Shown in pieces: positions 19,324 to 27,361 of a stretch of 64,000 bases of DNA; within the stretch, counting starts at the first letter, position 1; each line of letters starts with the position of its first letter. Below the pieces are notes generated by a model, which was not told where the DNA came from, searched no databases, and saw only the letters and a list, made by a program, of their open reading frames with translations. The stretch spans positions 54,770-118,769 of the forward strand of contig UQZA01000004.1 in assembly GCA_900545515.1 (NCBI GenBank), in the 5' to 3' direction. The position numbers were made by a program, and so were the translations under genes. The stretch comes from an uncultured Eubacteriales bacterium (GTDB lineage: Bacteria; Bacillota; Clostridia; Oscillospirales; Oscillospiraceae).

Positions 19324-20739
19324 ATGCGGAAAACGAAAATCATCTGCACCATTGGGCCGGCCTGTGAAAATGAGGAGACCCTGACTGAGATGTGTTTGGC
19401 GGGCATGAATGTGGCGCGCCTGAATTTTTCTCATGGCTCTCACGAGGAGCATCAAAAGAAAATCGATTTGATCCGGCAGGTCCGGGAGAAGCTGGAGCTC
19501 CCCATTGCCATTATGCTGGACACCAAGGGACCGGAGTACCGGATCAAAACCTTTGCAAATAAGCGGATCACCCTTCACGATGGGGATATGTTTACCTTTA
19601 CCACCGACGATGTGGTGGGAGATCAGACCCGGGTTTCCGTCACCTATAAGGGCCTCATAGAGGACCTGGAGGTGGGCGACACCATCATGGTCAACAACGG
19701 CCTGGTCATTTTCCGGGTGGAGCAGCTGGAGGGCAGCAATGCCCGGTGCCGGGTCTTGGCAGGGGGCGATCTGTCTGACCGGAAGAGTATGAATTTCCCC
19801 AACCGGGTGCTGGCTCACGACTTCCTCAGCCAGCAGGATCAGGAAGACCTGCTGTTTGGCATCCGGAATGGAGTGGACTTCGTGGCGGCTTCCTTTGTTT
19901 CCAACCGCCGGGATATGGAGGATCTGCGGACGTTCCTGGATGAAAACGGCGGAAGTGACATCGATATCATTGCTAAAATTGAAAATCGCTCTGGCGTGGA
20001 CCACATTGAGGAGATCTGCCAGGTGGCCGACGGCGTGATGGTGGCCCGGGGGGACCTGGGGGTGGAAATTCCCTTTGTGGAGGTCCCAGCCATTCAGAAG
20101 TACCTCATCAACAAGTGCCGCCTCCTGGGCAAGCGGGTCATTACCGCCACGGAGATGCTGGAATCCATGATTCACAATCCGCGCCCCACCCGGGCGGAGA
20201 TTTCCGATGTGGCCAATGCGGTTTACGACGGCGCCTCCGCCGTAATGCTTTCCGGGGAGACCGCCGCCGGCAAATATCCCGTGGCCGCTGTGAAAAACAT
20301 GGCTGAAATTGCGGAGTATACGGAGAAGCACATCAGCTACATCCACCGCTTTCACACCACGGAGTTTGAGATTCACAGCAATCTGGACGCAGTGTCCCAC
20401 GCCACCTGTGCCATGGCCATTGACGTGGGGGCCAAGTGTATTGTGGTCAGCTCCATGAGCGGCCGCACGGCCCGAATGGTCAGCCGGTTCCGCTGCCCGG
20501 CGGACATCGTGGGTATGACCACCACGGAGCGGGCCTGGCGAAAGCTGGCTCTGAGCTGGGGCGTTACCCCGGTGCTCAGTGAGGAGTTTAACTCCATGGA
20601 CGTGATGTTTTATCACGCGCTGCACCAGGCAAAGCGGGTCTGCCACCTGGAAAAGGGGGACAACGTGGTCCTGACCGGCGGGCAGATCAACGGGCATCCG
20701 GGCAATACCAACACCATTAAGGTGGAGACGATTAAATAA
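19324..20739 (+). CDS. pyk: Pyruvate kinase
   Basis: A 471-residue pyruvate kinase converting PEP and ADP to pyruvate and ATP in glycolysis. Motifs: 'KTKIICTIGPACENEETL', 'ARLNFSHGSHEEH', 'IMLDTKGPEYR', 'IIAKIENRSGVDHIEEI', 'MVARGDLGVEIPF' and 'DGASAVMLSGETAAGKYP'. It lacks the extra C-terminal PEP-utilising domain found in some Bacillus enzymes. The signature reads TATEMLESM where TATQMLESM is usual, a conservative change. It is monocistronic. Confidence 0.96.
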   Translation: MRKTKIICTIGPACENEETLTEMCLAGMNVARLNFSHGSHEEHQKKIDLIRQVREKLELPIAIMLDTKGPEYRIKTFANKRITLHDGDMFTFTTDDVVGDQTRVSVTYKGLIEDLEVGDTIMVNNGLVIFRVEQLEGSNARCRVLAGGDLSDRKSMNFPNRVLAHDFLSQQDQEDLLFGIRNGVDFVAASFVSNRRDMEDLRTFLDENGGSDIDIIAKIENRSGVDHIEEICQVADGVMVARGDLGVEIPFVEVPAIQKYLINKCRLLGKRVITATEMLESMIHNPRPTRAEISDVANAVYDGASAVMLSGETAAGKYPVAAVKNMAEIAEYTEKHISYIHRFHTTEFEIHSNLDAVSHATCAMAIDVGAKCIVVSSMSGRTARMVSRFRCPADIVGMTTTERAWRKLALSWGVTPVLSEEFNSMDVMFYHALHQAKRVCHLEKGDNVVLTGGQINGHPGNTNTIKVETIK

Positions 20740-20768
20740 TAGGGTGGTAAGGGCAGGCTTTTGGCGCA

Positions 20769-20798
20769 GGGATACCGGACTTCCTCTGCCGGTATCCC
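20769..20798 (+). terminator. Hairpin downstream of pyk
   Basis: Perfect 10-bp stem GGGATACCGG/CCGGTATCCC, extendable by GGCG/CGCC on the outside, 29 bases after the pyk stop. It lacks a clear T-run, so termination is likely but not certain. Confidence 0.5.
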
Positions 20799-20857
20799 CG
20801 CCCAAAGGGCACATGCAAGGCAGGGACTTTAAAATGTAAAAAAAGCGAAATTTTCCC

Positions 20858-20886
20858 TTGACATAGCTTGGCCTGCATGGTAAAAT
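20858..20886 (+). promoter_or_regulatory. Promoter of the tRNA cluster
   Basis: TTGACA, 17-bp spacer, TAAAAT, with the first tRNA starting 24 bases after the -10 box. Confidence 0.88.
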
Positions 20887-20910
20887 TGGAAAGCTGATGG
20901 TTCACGCCTT

Positions 20911-20984
20911 GCGGGTGTAGTTCAATGGCAGAACACCAGCCTTCCAAGCTGGATACGCGGGTTCGATTCCCGTCACCCGCTCCA
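20911..20984 (+). tRNA. tRNA-Gly(TCC)
   Basis: Full cloverleaf: acceptor GCGGGTG/CACCCGC, anticodon loop CTTCCAA (anticodon TCC), T-loop GGTTCGATTCC, encoded CCA. First of five tandem tRNA genes. Confidence 0.97.
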
Positions 20985-20988
20985 ACAT

Positions 20989-21065
20989 GCGCCAGTAGCT
21001 CATCTGGATAGAGCAACTGCCTTCTAAGCAGTAGGTAGGGGGTTCGAGTCCCTCCTGGCGTACCA
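20989..21065 (+). tRNA. tRNA-Arg(TCT)
   Basis: Acceptor GCGCCAG with CTGGCGT (G1-U72 wobble), anticodon loop CTTCTAA (anticodon TCT), T-arm GGGGTTCGAGTCCCT, encoded CCA. Starts 4 bases after tRNA-Gly. Confidence 0.96.
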
Positions 21066-21107
21066 GGTTCCCGGACCCCTGACCGGTCAGGTTGGAAAAG
21101 TAAATAT

Positions 21108-21185
21108 GGTGGATGTGGCCTAGCTGGTTAAGGCGTCAGATTGTGGCTCTGAAGATCGAGGGTTCGAATCCCTTCATCCACCCCA
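21108..21185 (+). tRNA. tRNA-His(GTG)
   Basis: Acceptor GTGGATG/CATCCAC with the extra G at -1 opposite C73, anticodon loop TTGTGGC (anticodon GTG), T-loop GGTTCGAATCC, encoded CCA. Confidence 0.96.
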
Positions 21186-21224
21186 TTTTCTTTTTTTACC
21201 AGATTCTCCCGTCGGTGTCAACAT

Positions 21225-21299
21225 TGGGATGTCGCCAAGCGGTAAGGCACCAGACTTTGACTCTGGCATTCGTAGGTTCGAGTCCTGCCATCCCAGCCA
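21225..21299 (+). tRNA. tRNA-Gln(TTG)
   Basis: Acceptor TGGGATG/CATCCCA, anticodon loop CTTTGAC (anticodon TTG), T-loop GGTTCGAGTCC, encoded CCA. Confidence 0.96.
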
Positions 21300-21300
21300 T

Positions 21301-21376
21301 GACCCGCTAGCTCAGTTGGCAGAGCAATTGCCTTTTAAGCAATGGGTCTGGAGTTCGAATCTCCAGCGGGTCACCA
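21301..21376 (+). tRNA. tRNA-Lys(TTT)
   Basis: Acceptor GACCCGC/GCGGGTC, anticodon loop CTTTTAA (anticodon TTT), T-loop AGTTCGAATCT, encoded CCA. It is the last tRNA and lies directly before the conjugative element, so its 3' end is a candidate insertion site. Confidence 0.97.
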
Positions 21377-21394
21377 TAAAAGCAAAACGGTATA

Positions 21395-21423
21395 GATGCC
21401 ACTGGCGAAAAGCCAGTGGCATC
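21395..21423 (+). terminator. Hairpin after the tRNA cluster
   Basis: Perfect 12-bp stem GATGCCACTGGC/GCCAGTGGCATC with a 5-base loop. The nearest T-run (six Ts) comes 16 bases later, so it may be a processing or termination signal of the tRNA transcript. Confidence 0.5.
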
Positions 21424-21550
21424 AACCGTTTCCGGGCTTTTTTCGCTCGGAAATTCACGAATGATTCCATAGATGCCAACCACTGTTTCCCCCTAACTGG
21501 TGGGATTCGAACCCCCTTTTTTCGGCGATTGGCAAATTCGGAACCATGTG

Positions 21551-21597
21551 GCGCCCTTTTTGAAGCGGTTATTTTCAAAAAGGGCGCTATTTTTCTA
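21551..21597 (+). terminator. Intrinsic terminator upstream of the element's first gene
   Basis: 14-bp perfect stem GCGCCCTTTTTGAA/TTCAAAAAGGGCGC followed by TATTTTTCT. It would insulate the element from tRNA transcription. Confidence 0.7.
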
Positions 21598-21715
21598 TCA
21601 AAAGAATACACAAAGTTTGAGGCGTCAATTTGTTGGTCACGACGGGCCATCGAATTGGCGCCCTTTTTGTTTTCAGATAAATTCAAAAAGGGCACTGAAT
21701 GTCAGGAGGTAGTAA

Positions 21716-22390
21716 ATGAACCGAGAACAGTTTTTTCAGGAGCTTCGCACCGCTCTCCACCGTGAGGGATTCACTCCGCAGCCGGAACAGGATGAATTGC
21801 TTCCTGTGGAGTGGGATGGTCTCCCCCTTTGCCGGATCACAGCGGACGGAGGCGTTCGCTACTGGCAGGAGGATGTAGCGACACCGGAACGGGAACGAGC
21901 CTGTGAGCGAGCCACCGATCTGGCCTGCACCGTGCGGGAGTACATGACGCTGCTGGAACAGGCTCCGCTCCTGCAAGCCCAAAGTCTGACCGGTGACTAC
22001 CGTCTGCTGGCTGACTTCAACGGAGCCGTGTTGGCTGCCCATCCCACCCGGCTTGGCGTCCAATTCGTCACATGGGACTGGAGCTTTGACCGCACAGGTC
22101 TCAACCAGGGCAATTACTTTCAGGAAAACTATGTAGGTGCCAAGCAGGACTTCGCCATCCGCGCCGGCCTCATTTCCAAACAGCAAATCTTCAATCAGGA
22201 ACAGCTTATCGAAATCTACCGCTGCTGCTCCGACACCTTGGACGCTGGTTTTGACTTGACTGCTGAGCAGGAAAAGTGCATCCGGGGCGTTCAGGAGCAG
22301 ATTGCCATTGCAGCTCCCGATGCTCTGGATCGCATAAGGGAGCAGGAGCAGCACCCCATGGAACCCTACAACCAGGAACCGATCATGTAA
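21716..22390 (+). CDS. Conserved ICE protein of unknown function
   Basis: A 224-residue soluble protein starting after GTCAGGAGGTAGTAA. It contains a conserved-looking core ('DFNGAVLAAHPTRLGVQFVT', 'WSFDRTGLNQGNYFQENYVG') of the type found at the left end of related Clostridia elements, but the domain is not identified here. There are no membrane segments or catalytic motif. It ends in '...YNQEPIM', a terminal Met as in many proteins of this element. An intrinsic terminator follows 8 bases after its stop, so it is a single-gene unit. Confidence 0.7.
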   Translation: MNREQFFQELRTALHREGFTPQPEQDELLPVEWDGLPLCRITADGGVRYWQEDVATPERERACERATDLACTVREYMTLLEQAPLLQAQSLTGDYRLLADFNGAVLAAHPTRLGVQFVTWDWSFDRTGLNQGNYFQENYVGAKQDFAIRAGLISKQQIFNQEQLIEIYRCCSDTLDAGFDLTAEQEKCIRGVQEQIAIAAPDALDRIREQEQHPMEPYNQEPIM

Positions 22391-22397
22391 TATTCAG

Positions 22398-22436
22398 GCG
22401 CCGGAGTTTTAGAAATAAGACTCCGGCGCTTTTTTG
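22398..22436 (+). terminator. Intrinsic terminator
   Basis: Perfect 10-bp stem GCGCCGGAGT/ACTCCGGCGC followed by TTTTTT, between the first and second genes of the element. Confidence 0.92.
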
Positions 22437-22461
22437 CTTTACTGAAAGGAGCACACCACCA

Positions 22462-23142
22462 ATGACACGCTACTTCATGCGGGATACACCGCTGTGCCAG
22501 ATGGAACAGCAGATGATGACCCCGCCCTATTTCAAGCCCAGGGGCCATGGCCGATACTATCCCAGTTTCAAATATAGCAGAGATGACATGGAGTGCCCAT
22601 ACTGCATGAACTTCAGACGAAAGCATCCCTGCCCTTTGGAGCAGTGCGTCTGTCTGGATGAACGGATCGTGGCCGGTGCGATTGACCTCAACGAGTTTGT
22701 CAGGGATTGCTTCTTCCCTGAAGCGGGAGTGCAGCTTCAGGCCCGCTTAGAGAGGAGTTTCAATGGCTGCTCCATTGGATTTTTCCTGAGCGATAGTCAT
22801 CGGGAGCGTTGGCAGCACTGGCGTGCGCGTTGCTATCGAATGTCAGACCGTAATCTGGCCGCGCTGTTTCTCCTCACGGCGTATGAGGATATCTGGCGCA
22901 GGATGATCTGGAAGTTTGATGCCCGCGGATTTGACTTCCAGTCCGTCCAGCTTTCCGGCATCCAGCCGGAACTGTACAGTGTTTACCAGGCAGCCAAAGC
23001 CATCTCCACCGGCAGCCGCAATATCACTCTTGCCGATCTCGCATCCCCCGAATTGGTCACAGATGAGGCGTTCCACCTGATTGTCTGCGCTCTGCTTCTG
23101 GCCAAGTACGGAGATGCGATTTTGAATTTTGAAGGAAAGTAA
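22462..23142 (+). CDS. Hypothetical protein with N-terminal Cys cluster
   Basis: A 226-residue protein starting after GAAAGGAGCACACCACC. Residues 35-60 contain 'CPYCMNFRRKHPCPLEQCVC', a closely spaced Cys cluster that could bind zinc. The rest is helical with 'MSDRNLAALFLLTAYEDIWR'. Unlike most neighbours it lacks the Met-rich C-terminus ('ILNFEGK'). It is not assigned to a family. It lies just upstream of the ArdA gene and is likely co-transcribed with it. Confidence 0.65.
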   Translation: MTRYFMRDTPLCQMEQQMMTPPYFKPRGHGRYYPSFKYSRDDMECPYCMNFRRKHPCPLEQCVCLDERIVAGAIDLNEFVRDCFFPEAGVQLQARLERSFNGCSIGFFLSDSHRERWQHWRARCYRMSDRNLAALFLLTAYEDIWRRMIWKFDARGFDFQSVQLSGIQPELYSVYQAAKAISTGSRNITLADLASPELVTDEAFHLIVCALLLAKYGDAILNFEGK

Positions 23143-23153
23143 GGTGATGCAAT

Positions 23154-24356
23154 GTGATGATGGAAGCAGTTCTGAGCAACGCCGACCACCCGGAATACGG
23201 TGTTGCGACGATCCCTCTTCCCATTCCCAGAAATCAATACGACCACTGCGTTGCGCTGTTGGAGGCACTGGAGATCGGCGATGCCTCTGAAGCCGACTGC
23301 CGCTTGGACTCGCTCGATAGTGCTTGGCCCGTGCTGAATCGGCTGGTATGCACCAAAGTCAACCTTGATGAGTTGGACTATCTGGCAAAGCGGCTGGACA
23401 GCTTTACTGTGGGCGAGTTTTCGCAATTTCAGGCGATGGCTGAAAAGCTGAATCTCGCCAGCATGAAGGATCTCATCAATCTGACCTTTTGTTGTCAGCA
23501 GGCAACGGTGATTACGGACTTCACAAATTTAAAGGAGATTGGCCGTGACCACTACATGAACATCCACGGCGGCTGCGCAAGCATGGAAGAATTGGAGCAG
23601 TTGGACGGAGAGGAAACCGCCATTCTGCTGATTGAGGACAATGAGGGAACTGTCACCCGCTATGGGGTGGTCTATGACAACGGTATGCAGCTTTCACAGC
23701 TCTATGATGGGAAGCACCTGCCCTGCTATCACTATGAGGCCGATATGACTGCCGTCGGAATATCCCCCCGACAGGAACCGGAGAATAGCAAGAATGTCAC
23801 CTGGGTCTACCTTCCCGCATCCAAAGGACAAATTGAGCGTGCCATGCAGCGTTCCGGCATTACCGAGCCAAAGGATATGCGTCTCTGGATAGCCGACAGC
23901 TCATTTCCGGAGGAAGTGGATGTAGCACTGGATTTCCGGTGCGATAACATCCACGAACTCAATGAGCTGGCGCTGGCTGTGGAGAAGTTTTCGATTCATG
24001 ACCGCAAGAAGCTGGGGGCAGCAGTAAGCATGGCCAAGCCGGAAAACGCCAGCCAGATCCGCCGTCTGGCGGAAAACATGGATCTGTTTGAATTTGCCCC
24101 CGGTGCGCACACCCCCGCAGAGTACGGGAAATACATGATCCAGAAATCCGGCCATTTTGAGTATGACCCCAATCTGGACGAGTTTTATGACTACGAGCGG
24201 TATGGCCTGCAGCACATGGACTATCAGTCGGGCGTGTTTACCGACCGCGGCTATATCGCCTATGTCGGCACAGTAGATCTGGAGGAACTGATGGCGGAAG
24301 GCCCGGTGGATCAGTGCCAGCGGGAACAGGAGGTTCAGATGGGAGGAATGGCATGA
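23154..24356 (+). CDS. ardA: ArdA-type antirestriction protein
   Basis: About 400 residues. The sequence matches the Firmicute ArdA group: 'LDELDYLAKRLDSFTVGEFS', 'LINLTFCCQQATVITDFTNL', 'GRDHYMNIHGGCASMEELEQ', and a second half ending 'QSGVFTDRGYIAYVG'. ArdA proteins mimic B-form DNA and block type I restriction enzymes, protecting incoming DNA in the recipient. The acidic composition fits. The start is one of three consecutive GTG/ATG/ATG codons at 23154-23162; the first is used here. Its stop overlaps the next start (ATGA). It ends 'EVQMGGMA', whose codons also carry the next gene's GGGAGGAATG ribosome site. Confidence 0.85.
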   Translation: MMMEAVLSNADHPEYGVATIPLPIPRNQYDHCVALLEALEIGDASEADCRLDSLDSAWPVLNRLVCTKVNLDELDYLAKRLDSFTVGEFSQFQAMAEKLNLASMKDLINLTFCCQQATVITDFTNLKEIGRDHYMNIHGGCASMEELEQLDGEETAILLIEDNEGTVTRYGVVYDNGMQLSQLYDGKHLPCYHYEADMTAVGISPRQEPENSKNVTWVYLPASKGQIERAMQRSGITEPKDMRLWIADSSFPEEVDVALDFRCDNIHELNELALAVEKFSIHDRKKLGAAVSMAKPENASQIRRLAENMDLFEFAPGAHTPAEYGKYMIQKSGHFEYDPNLDEFYDYERYGLQHMDYQSGVFTDRGYIAYVGTVDLEELMAEGPVDQCQREQEVQMGGMA

Positions 24357-25474
24357 TCCAACTCTTTATGAGCCGCAGCGGGAGTTCTGTCATTGTCCCG
24401 CTCCGGTTTCCCGCATCTCAGAGCGCCATCACTGAAGCCTCCTGCCAGCTCGATGGGGCCAGCAGAGAAAGAAAAACAAAGATCGTTGAGATGAAAAGTG
24501 TGATCGCCAATCTGCCGTCGTACCTCGGCGGGTTTGATCCTGACTCCAGAACGCAGCTTGCACAACTAAATCGGCTCGCAAGCATCATTGCCAAAATGGA
24601 CTCCCGCGAACGAAATATCTATGCCGGCGCCTTGGATGGCAACAGCATCAATGATCTGAACGATATGATTCGTGTGGCGGAACAGGTGTCGGACTACATC
24701 CTCATTCCCAATGTCAATTCAGATGTGACGCTTGGCCGCTATGTCGCTGTTGCCGGTCAGATTCAGGGTGACCCCAGATTCCCCGAAGCAGCCTGTCCCT
24801 ATCTGGACTTCGCAAAAATCGGCGCAGAATACTATGCCGAGCATGGCGGCGCCTATACCTATGCGGGCTATGTGCTCCGCAAGCAGGATGATGAGCTTGT
24901 CAGAGAGAAAAAATCGAAGATCCAGCTTGACCTCTCCTCTTCCCAAGCACAAGTGAGTGTCTGCCTTCCGGCAACGAAGGAAGAATTGGAGCGAGTAAAA
25001 AGAACACTGGGAATCGATTGTTTTGCAGAGGCAGCAGTAACCAAGGTGTCGTTTTCCGTTCCCTATATGGACGAGCACATTCCCACTACAGGGGTCTGCG
25101 TGGAAGATGCAAACGAATTGGCTTGGGCCATTGAGGGGATGCAGTGTGAAGACGGTGAACTGCTGAAATATCTGTCGGTTCTTTCTGTGGAGCAGCCGGG
25201 GACTATGCAGGAGGCTCTCCGCTGTGCCATGAATCTGGATAACTACGAGCGCATCACGGAGGACACTTACGAATACGGGCAAACCGTCCTTCGGCGCATT
25301 GGTGCTGATGACGAGCTGATCGATACCATCGATGGGTATATGGATTTTGAGAAGCTGGGTGAGGACACTATGGCGGAGGAAGGAGTCCGGCGAACCGAGT
25401 TTGGCCTGATCCGCCGATGCAGCAGCCCCTTCGCTGAGGAAACCCAAGCGATGGAGATGGGAGGCCTTTCCTGA
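24353..25474 (+). CDS. ArdA-like protein with two degenerate modules
   Basis: A 373-residue acidic protein. Two segments repeat the ArdA module ending: 'LDFAKIGAEYYAEHGG' and 'MDFEKLGEDTMAEEG', each preceded by 'LNDMIRVAEQVSDYILIPN' or 'MQEALRCAMNLDNYERI'. The same pattern occurs in ArdA upstream and in two genes downstream. It probably acts as a DNA mimic against restriction, but divergence is high. It starts by an ATGA overlap with ardA and ends 'ETQAMEMGGLS'. The following gene begins at the last base of its stop (TGATG). Confidence 0.68.
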   Translation: MIQLFMSRSGSSVIVPLRFPASQSAITEASCQLDGASRERKTKIVEMKSVIANLPSYLGGFDPDSRTQLAQLNRLASIIAKMDSRERNIYAGALDGNSINDLNDMIRVAEQVSDYILIPNVNSDVTLGRYVAVAGQIQGDPRFPEAACPYLDFAKIGAEYYAEHGGAYTYAGYVLRKQDDELVREKKSKIQLDLSSSQAQVSVCLPATKEELERVKRTLGIDCFAEAAVTKVSFSVPYMDEHIPTTGVCVEDANELAWAIEGMQCEDGELLKYLSVLSVEQPGTMQEALRCAMNLDNYERITEDTYEYGQTVLRRIGADDELIDTIDGYMDFEKLGEDTMAEEGVRRTEFGLIRRCSSPFAEETQAMEMGGLS

Positions 25475-26211
25475 TGCCCCGCGAAACCGATCTGCTCCGC
25501 GTAAAGCTGGTGGCGCACACCCTCCTCGATGTACAGATCCAGGAAACGGCCCTCTCCCCGGTAATCGTCAGCCACCCCTTCACATCCTCTGGAATTTCCG
25601 CACTTCGGAATGAGGATGGGAGCCTATCCATGGTCGACCTGATCAACAATTCGGATGACTGCACAAGGTGGCGCAGAAAGGTTGGCGAGCAGATCGACAG
25701 CGCCGAAAATGTCCATCAGATCTTCGTACTGCTCAACCCGCCCTATTATCTGACTTTTATCAAGTTTGCCGCCTCCGCTCTCTCGGAGAAGGATCTGGGG
25801 CAGCTCTTATCCACCGCCTGGACCCAGGAGGAATGCCCCAATCAGGACTGCAATGTGAGCAAACGAGAACTGGTGGCCTTGTTCCGATCCGTCTCTCCGG
25901 AGTCCCTGATGGATGAGGAGGAGCGTACCGCACACCAGGCGCTGGAGGATACGGTGACGGTCTATCGGGGCGTTACACCCTACAACGCCAAAAATATCAG
26001 GGCGCTGTCCTGGACACTGGATCGAAAAACAGCAGACTGGTTCGCCCACCGCTTCGGTGAGGATGGAACGGTGTATGAGGCGCAGATTCGGAAAGAACAC
26101 ATCCTGGCCCTGTTCACCGGCAGGAACGAAAGTGAGGTCATCGTAGACCCGTGGCGCCTGGAACAGATCATGGAGTCACCGGAGCCGGGATTTGATATGC
26201 AAATGACCTGA
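25474..26211 (+). CDS. Predicted mono-ADP-ribosyltransferase (R-S-E class)
   Basis: A 245-residue soluble protein. The C-terminal half has the three ART landmarks in order: 'VTVYRGVTPY' (Arg165), 'ALSWTLDRKTADWFAHRF' (Ser179 strand followed by the usual A/F-rich helix) and 'GRNESEVIVDP' (E219-x-E221, the ExE of arginine-specific enzymes). In that family R binds NAD, S supports the pocket and the last E is catalytic. The N-terminal half is unassigned. It sits in the ArdA-like gene array with TGATG coupling and ends 'GFDMQMT'. The enzymatic role is inferred from motifs only; the target is unknown. T4 Alt, injected with phage DNA, is the nearest conceptual parallel. Confidence 0.62.
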   Translation: MPRETDLLRVKLVAHTLLDVQIQETALSPVIVSHPFTSSGISALRNEDGSLSMVDLINNSDDCTRWRRKVGEQIDSAENVHQIFVLLNPPYYLTFIKFAASALSEKDLGQLLSTAWTQEECPNQDCNVSKRELVALFRSVSPESLMDEEERTAHQALEDTVTVYRGVTPYNAKNIRALSWTLDRKTADWFAHRFGEDGTVYEAQIRKEHILALFTGRNESEVIVDPWRLEQIMESPEPGFDMQMT

Positions 26212-26243
26212 ACGACATGATCCGATGATTGGGAGGAATGTAA

Positions 26244-26357
26244 ATGAAGAAGAAAATCATGATCACAGTAGCATCTCTGGCAGCACTGGGAGCTGCTGTC
26301 GCCGGCTATCTCCACTTCTCCGGCAGGACGCCTTTTGGTCATAGCTATTTCCGCTGA
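26244..26357 (+). CDS. 37-residue membrane microprotein
   Basis: A short frame with an excellent ribosome site (GGGAGGAATGTAA, then ATG). The peptide begins 'MKKKIMITVASLAALGAAVA' and continues 'GYLHFSGRTPFGHSYFR': a positive N-terminus, one hydrophobic segment of about 16 residues and a short polar tail. It could be a single-pass membrane peptide or a truncated exported protein. It lies between the ART gene and the next cargo gene. No family is recognised. Confidence 0.5.
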   Translation: MKKKIMITVASLAALGAAVAGYLHFSGRTPFGHSYFR

Positions 26358-26392
26358 GCTGTGGTATTGTTCCGCATGAGGAGGTGAAGCAA

Positions 26393-27361
26393 ATGGCCAT
26401 TTCTTTATCGGAACAGTTGGAGAGTGACATCAAAGAATATCTTCACAAGACTTTTGGGACATATTTCTCCAGCCTTGATGAAAGATTTGCCGCAGATATC
26501 AAGGAAAATGTCATCAGCGCATCGGATTTCCATCATGGATATTACAACGATGATGACATCTCCATCGCATTCCAGCGAGTAACTCTGGGTAGGATGGGAC
26601 ATCCTGACTGGCAAATTTACCATCCCTGTACGGATACGGAGGCTAATACCATGAAGCAGAATGTAAAAGTAAATACACCGATTCACATCAGGCCCGCTTC
26701 TCCCGAGGAAGCGGGCCTCTTCTATTCGGAACTCGATGAGACCGCCGACGAGAGACTGGGCACGGTCGGCCATGTCCGGATGGACTTTGGATCTTCCGGA
26801 AAAGGATTCTACCACACCTGGTGGCCCCACAACGATGACCAGTTCAACACCGAGGAATTCAAGGGTGAGCTTCAGGAAGTCGTGGATATGCTTCGGGCTG
26901 ATGGGCCGCTCAAGGATCTGGCCTCGATGAGAAGCTACTGCTACCGGAATGGAGGTGAGATCACCGAGGACGGCCGGTGCTATGGCTATGTCGTGGACAC
27001 CGAGCATTACCGCTACTGCCTCCGCTGCACCCCTTCTCCCGGCGACTATCAGGGCTACCTCTACTGCTACGACCTGCGCCAGCAGCAGATGGCCCGGCAG
27101 GCAAAGCCTGTGGGCCGGGTCACCTTCGCCGATGGCAGCCGGATGGACTACACCGACGTGCAGGAATATCTCCGGTGCATCCAGAAGGAACTGCCTCAGC
27201 ATTCGGTCACGGGCTTCCGCTATGAGACGCTGACGGATGACCCGGTTGTTCGCAAGCAGGTGGACGATATCCTTTTCGACCTGTATGGCGAAGAAAATCC
27301 GCAATCCCTGACGGACTATGAAAATAGCTCTGGCCAGGGTATGAAGATGGGAGGAATGTAA
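26393..27361 (+). CDS. Conserved ICE cargo protein, unknown function
   Basis: A 322-residue protein starting at the ATG after GAGGAGGTGAAGCAA; a GTG three codons earlier overlaps that ribosome site. The N-terminal ~90 residues and the C-terminal ~230 look like two domains joined near 'KVNTPIHIRPASPEEAG'. The second contains 'MDFGSSGKGFYHTWWPHNDD' and 'GDYQGYLYCYDLRQQQMARQ'. No family is named with confidence. It ends 'GQGMKMGGM', and the next gene starts directly after its stop, so translation is coupled. Confidence 0.68.
   Translation: MAISLSEQLESDIKEYLHKTFGTYFSSLDERFAADIKENVISASDFHHGYYNDDDISIAFQRVTLGRMGHPDWQIYHPCTDTEANTMKQNVKVNTPIHIRPASPEEAGLFYSELDETADERLGTVGHVRMDFGSSGKGFYHTWWPHNDDQFNTEEFKGELQEVVDMLRADGPLKDLASMRSYCYRNGGEITEDGRCYGYVVDTEHYRYCLRCTPSPGDYQGYLYCYDLRQQQMARQAKPVGRVTFADGSRMDYTDVQEYLRCIQKELPQHSVTGFRYETLTDDPVVRKQVDDILFDLYGEENPQSLTDYENSSGQGMKMGGM

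Larger units (their letters stand above)
21377..21715. other. Boundary region between tRNA-Lys and the element's first gene
   Basis: No gene is seen here. It holds a 12-bp perfect hairpin (21395-21423), a T-arm-like fragment on the minus strand (21498-21516), a terminator (21551-21597), and a second palindrome whose left arm repeats the first (21658-21693). These could be att/junction or regulatory sequences of the element. Confidence 0.6.
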
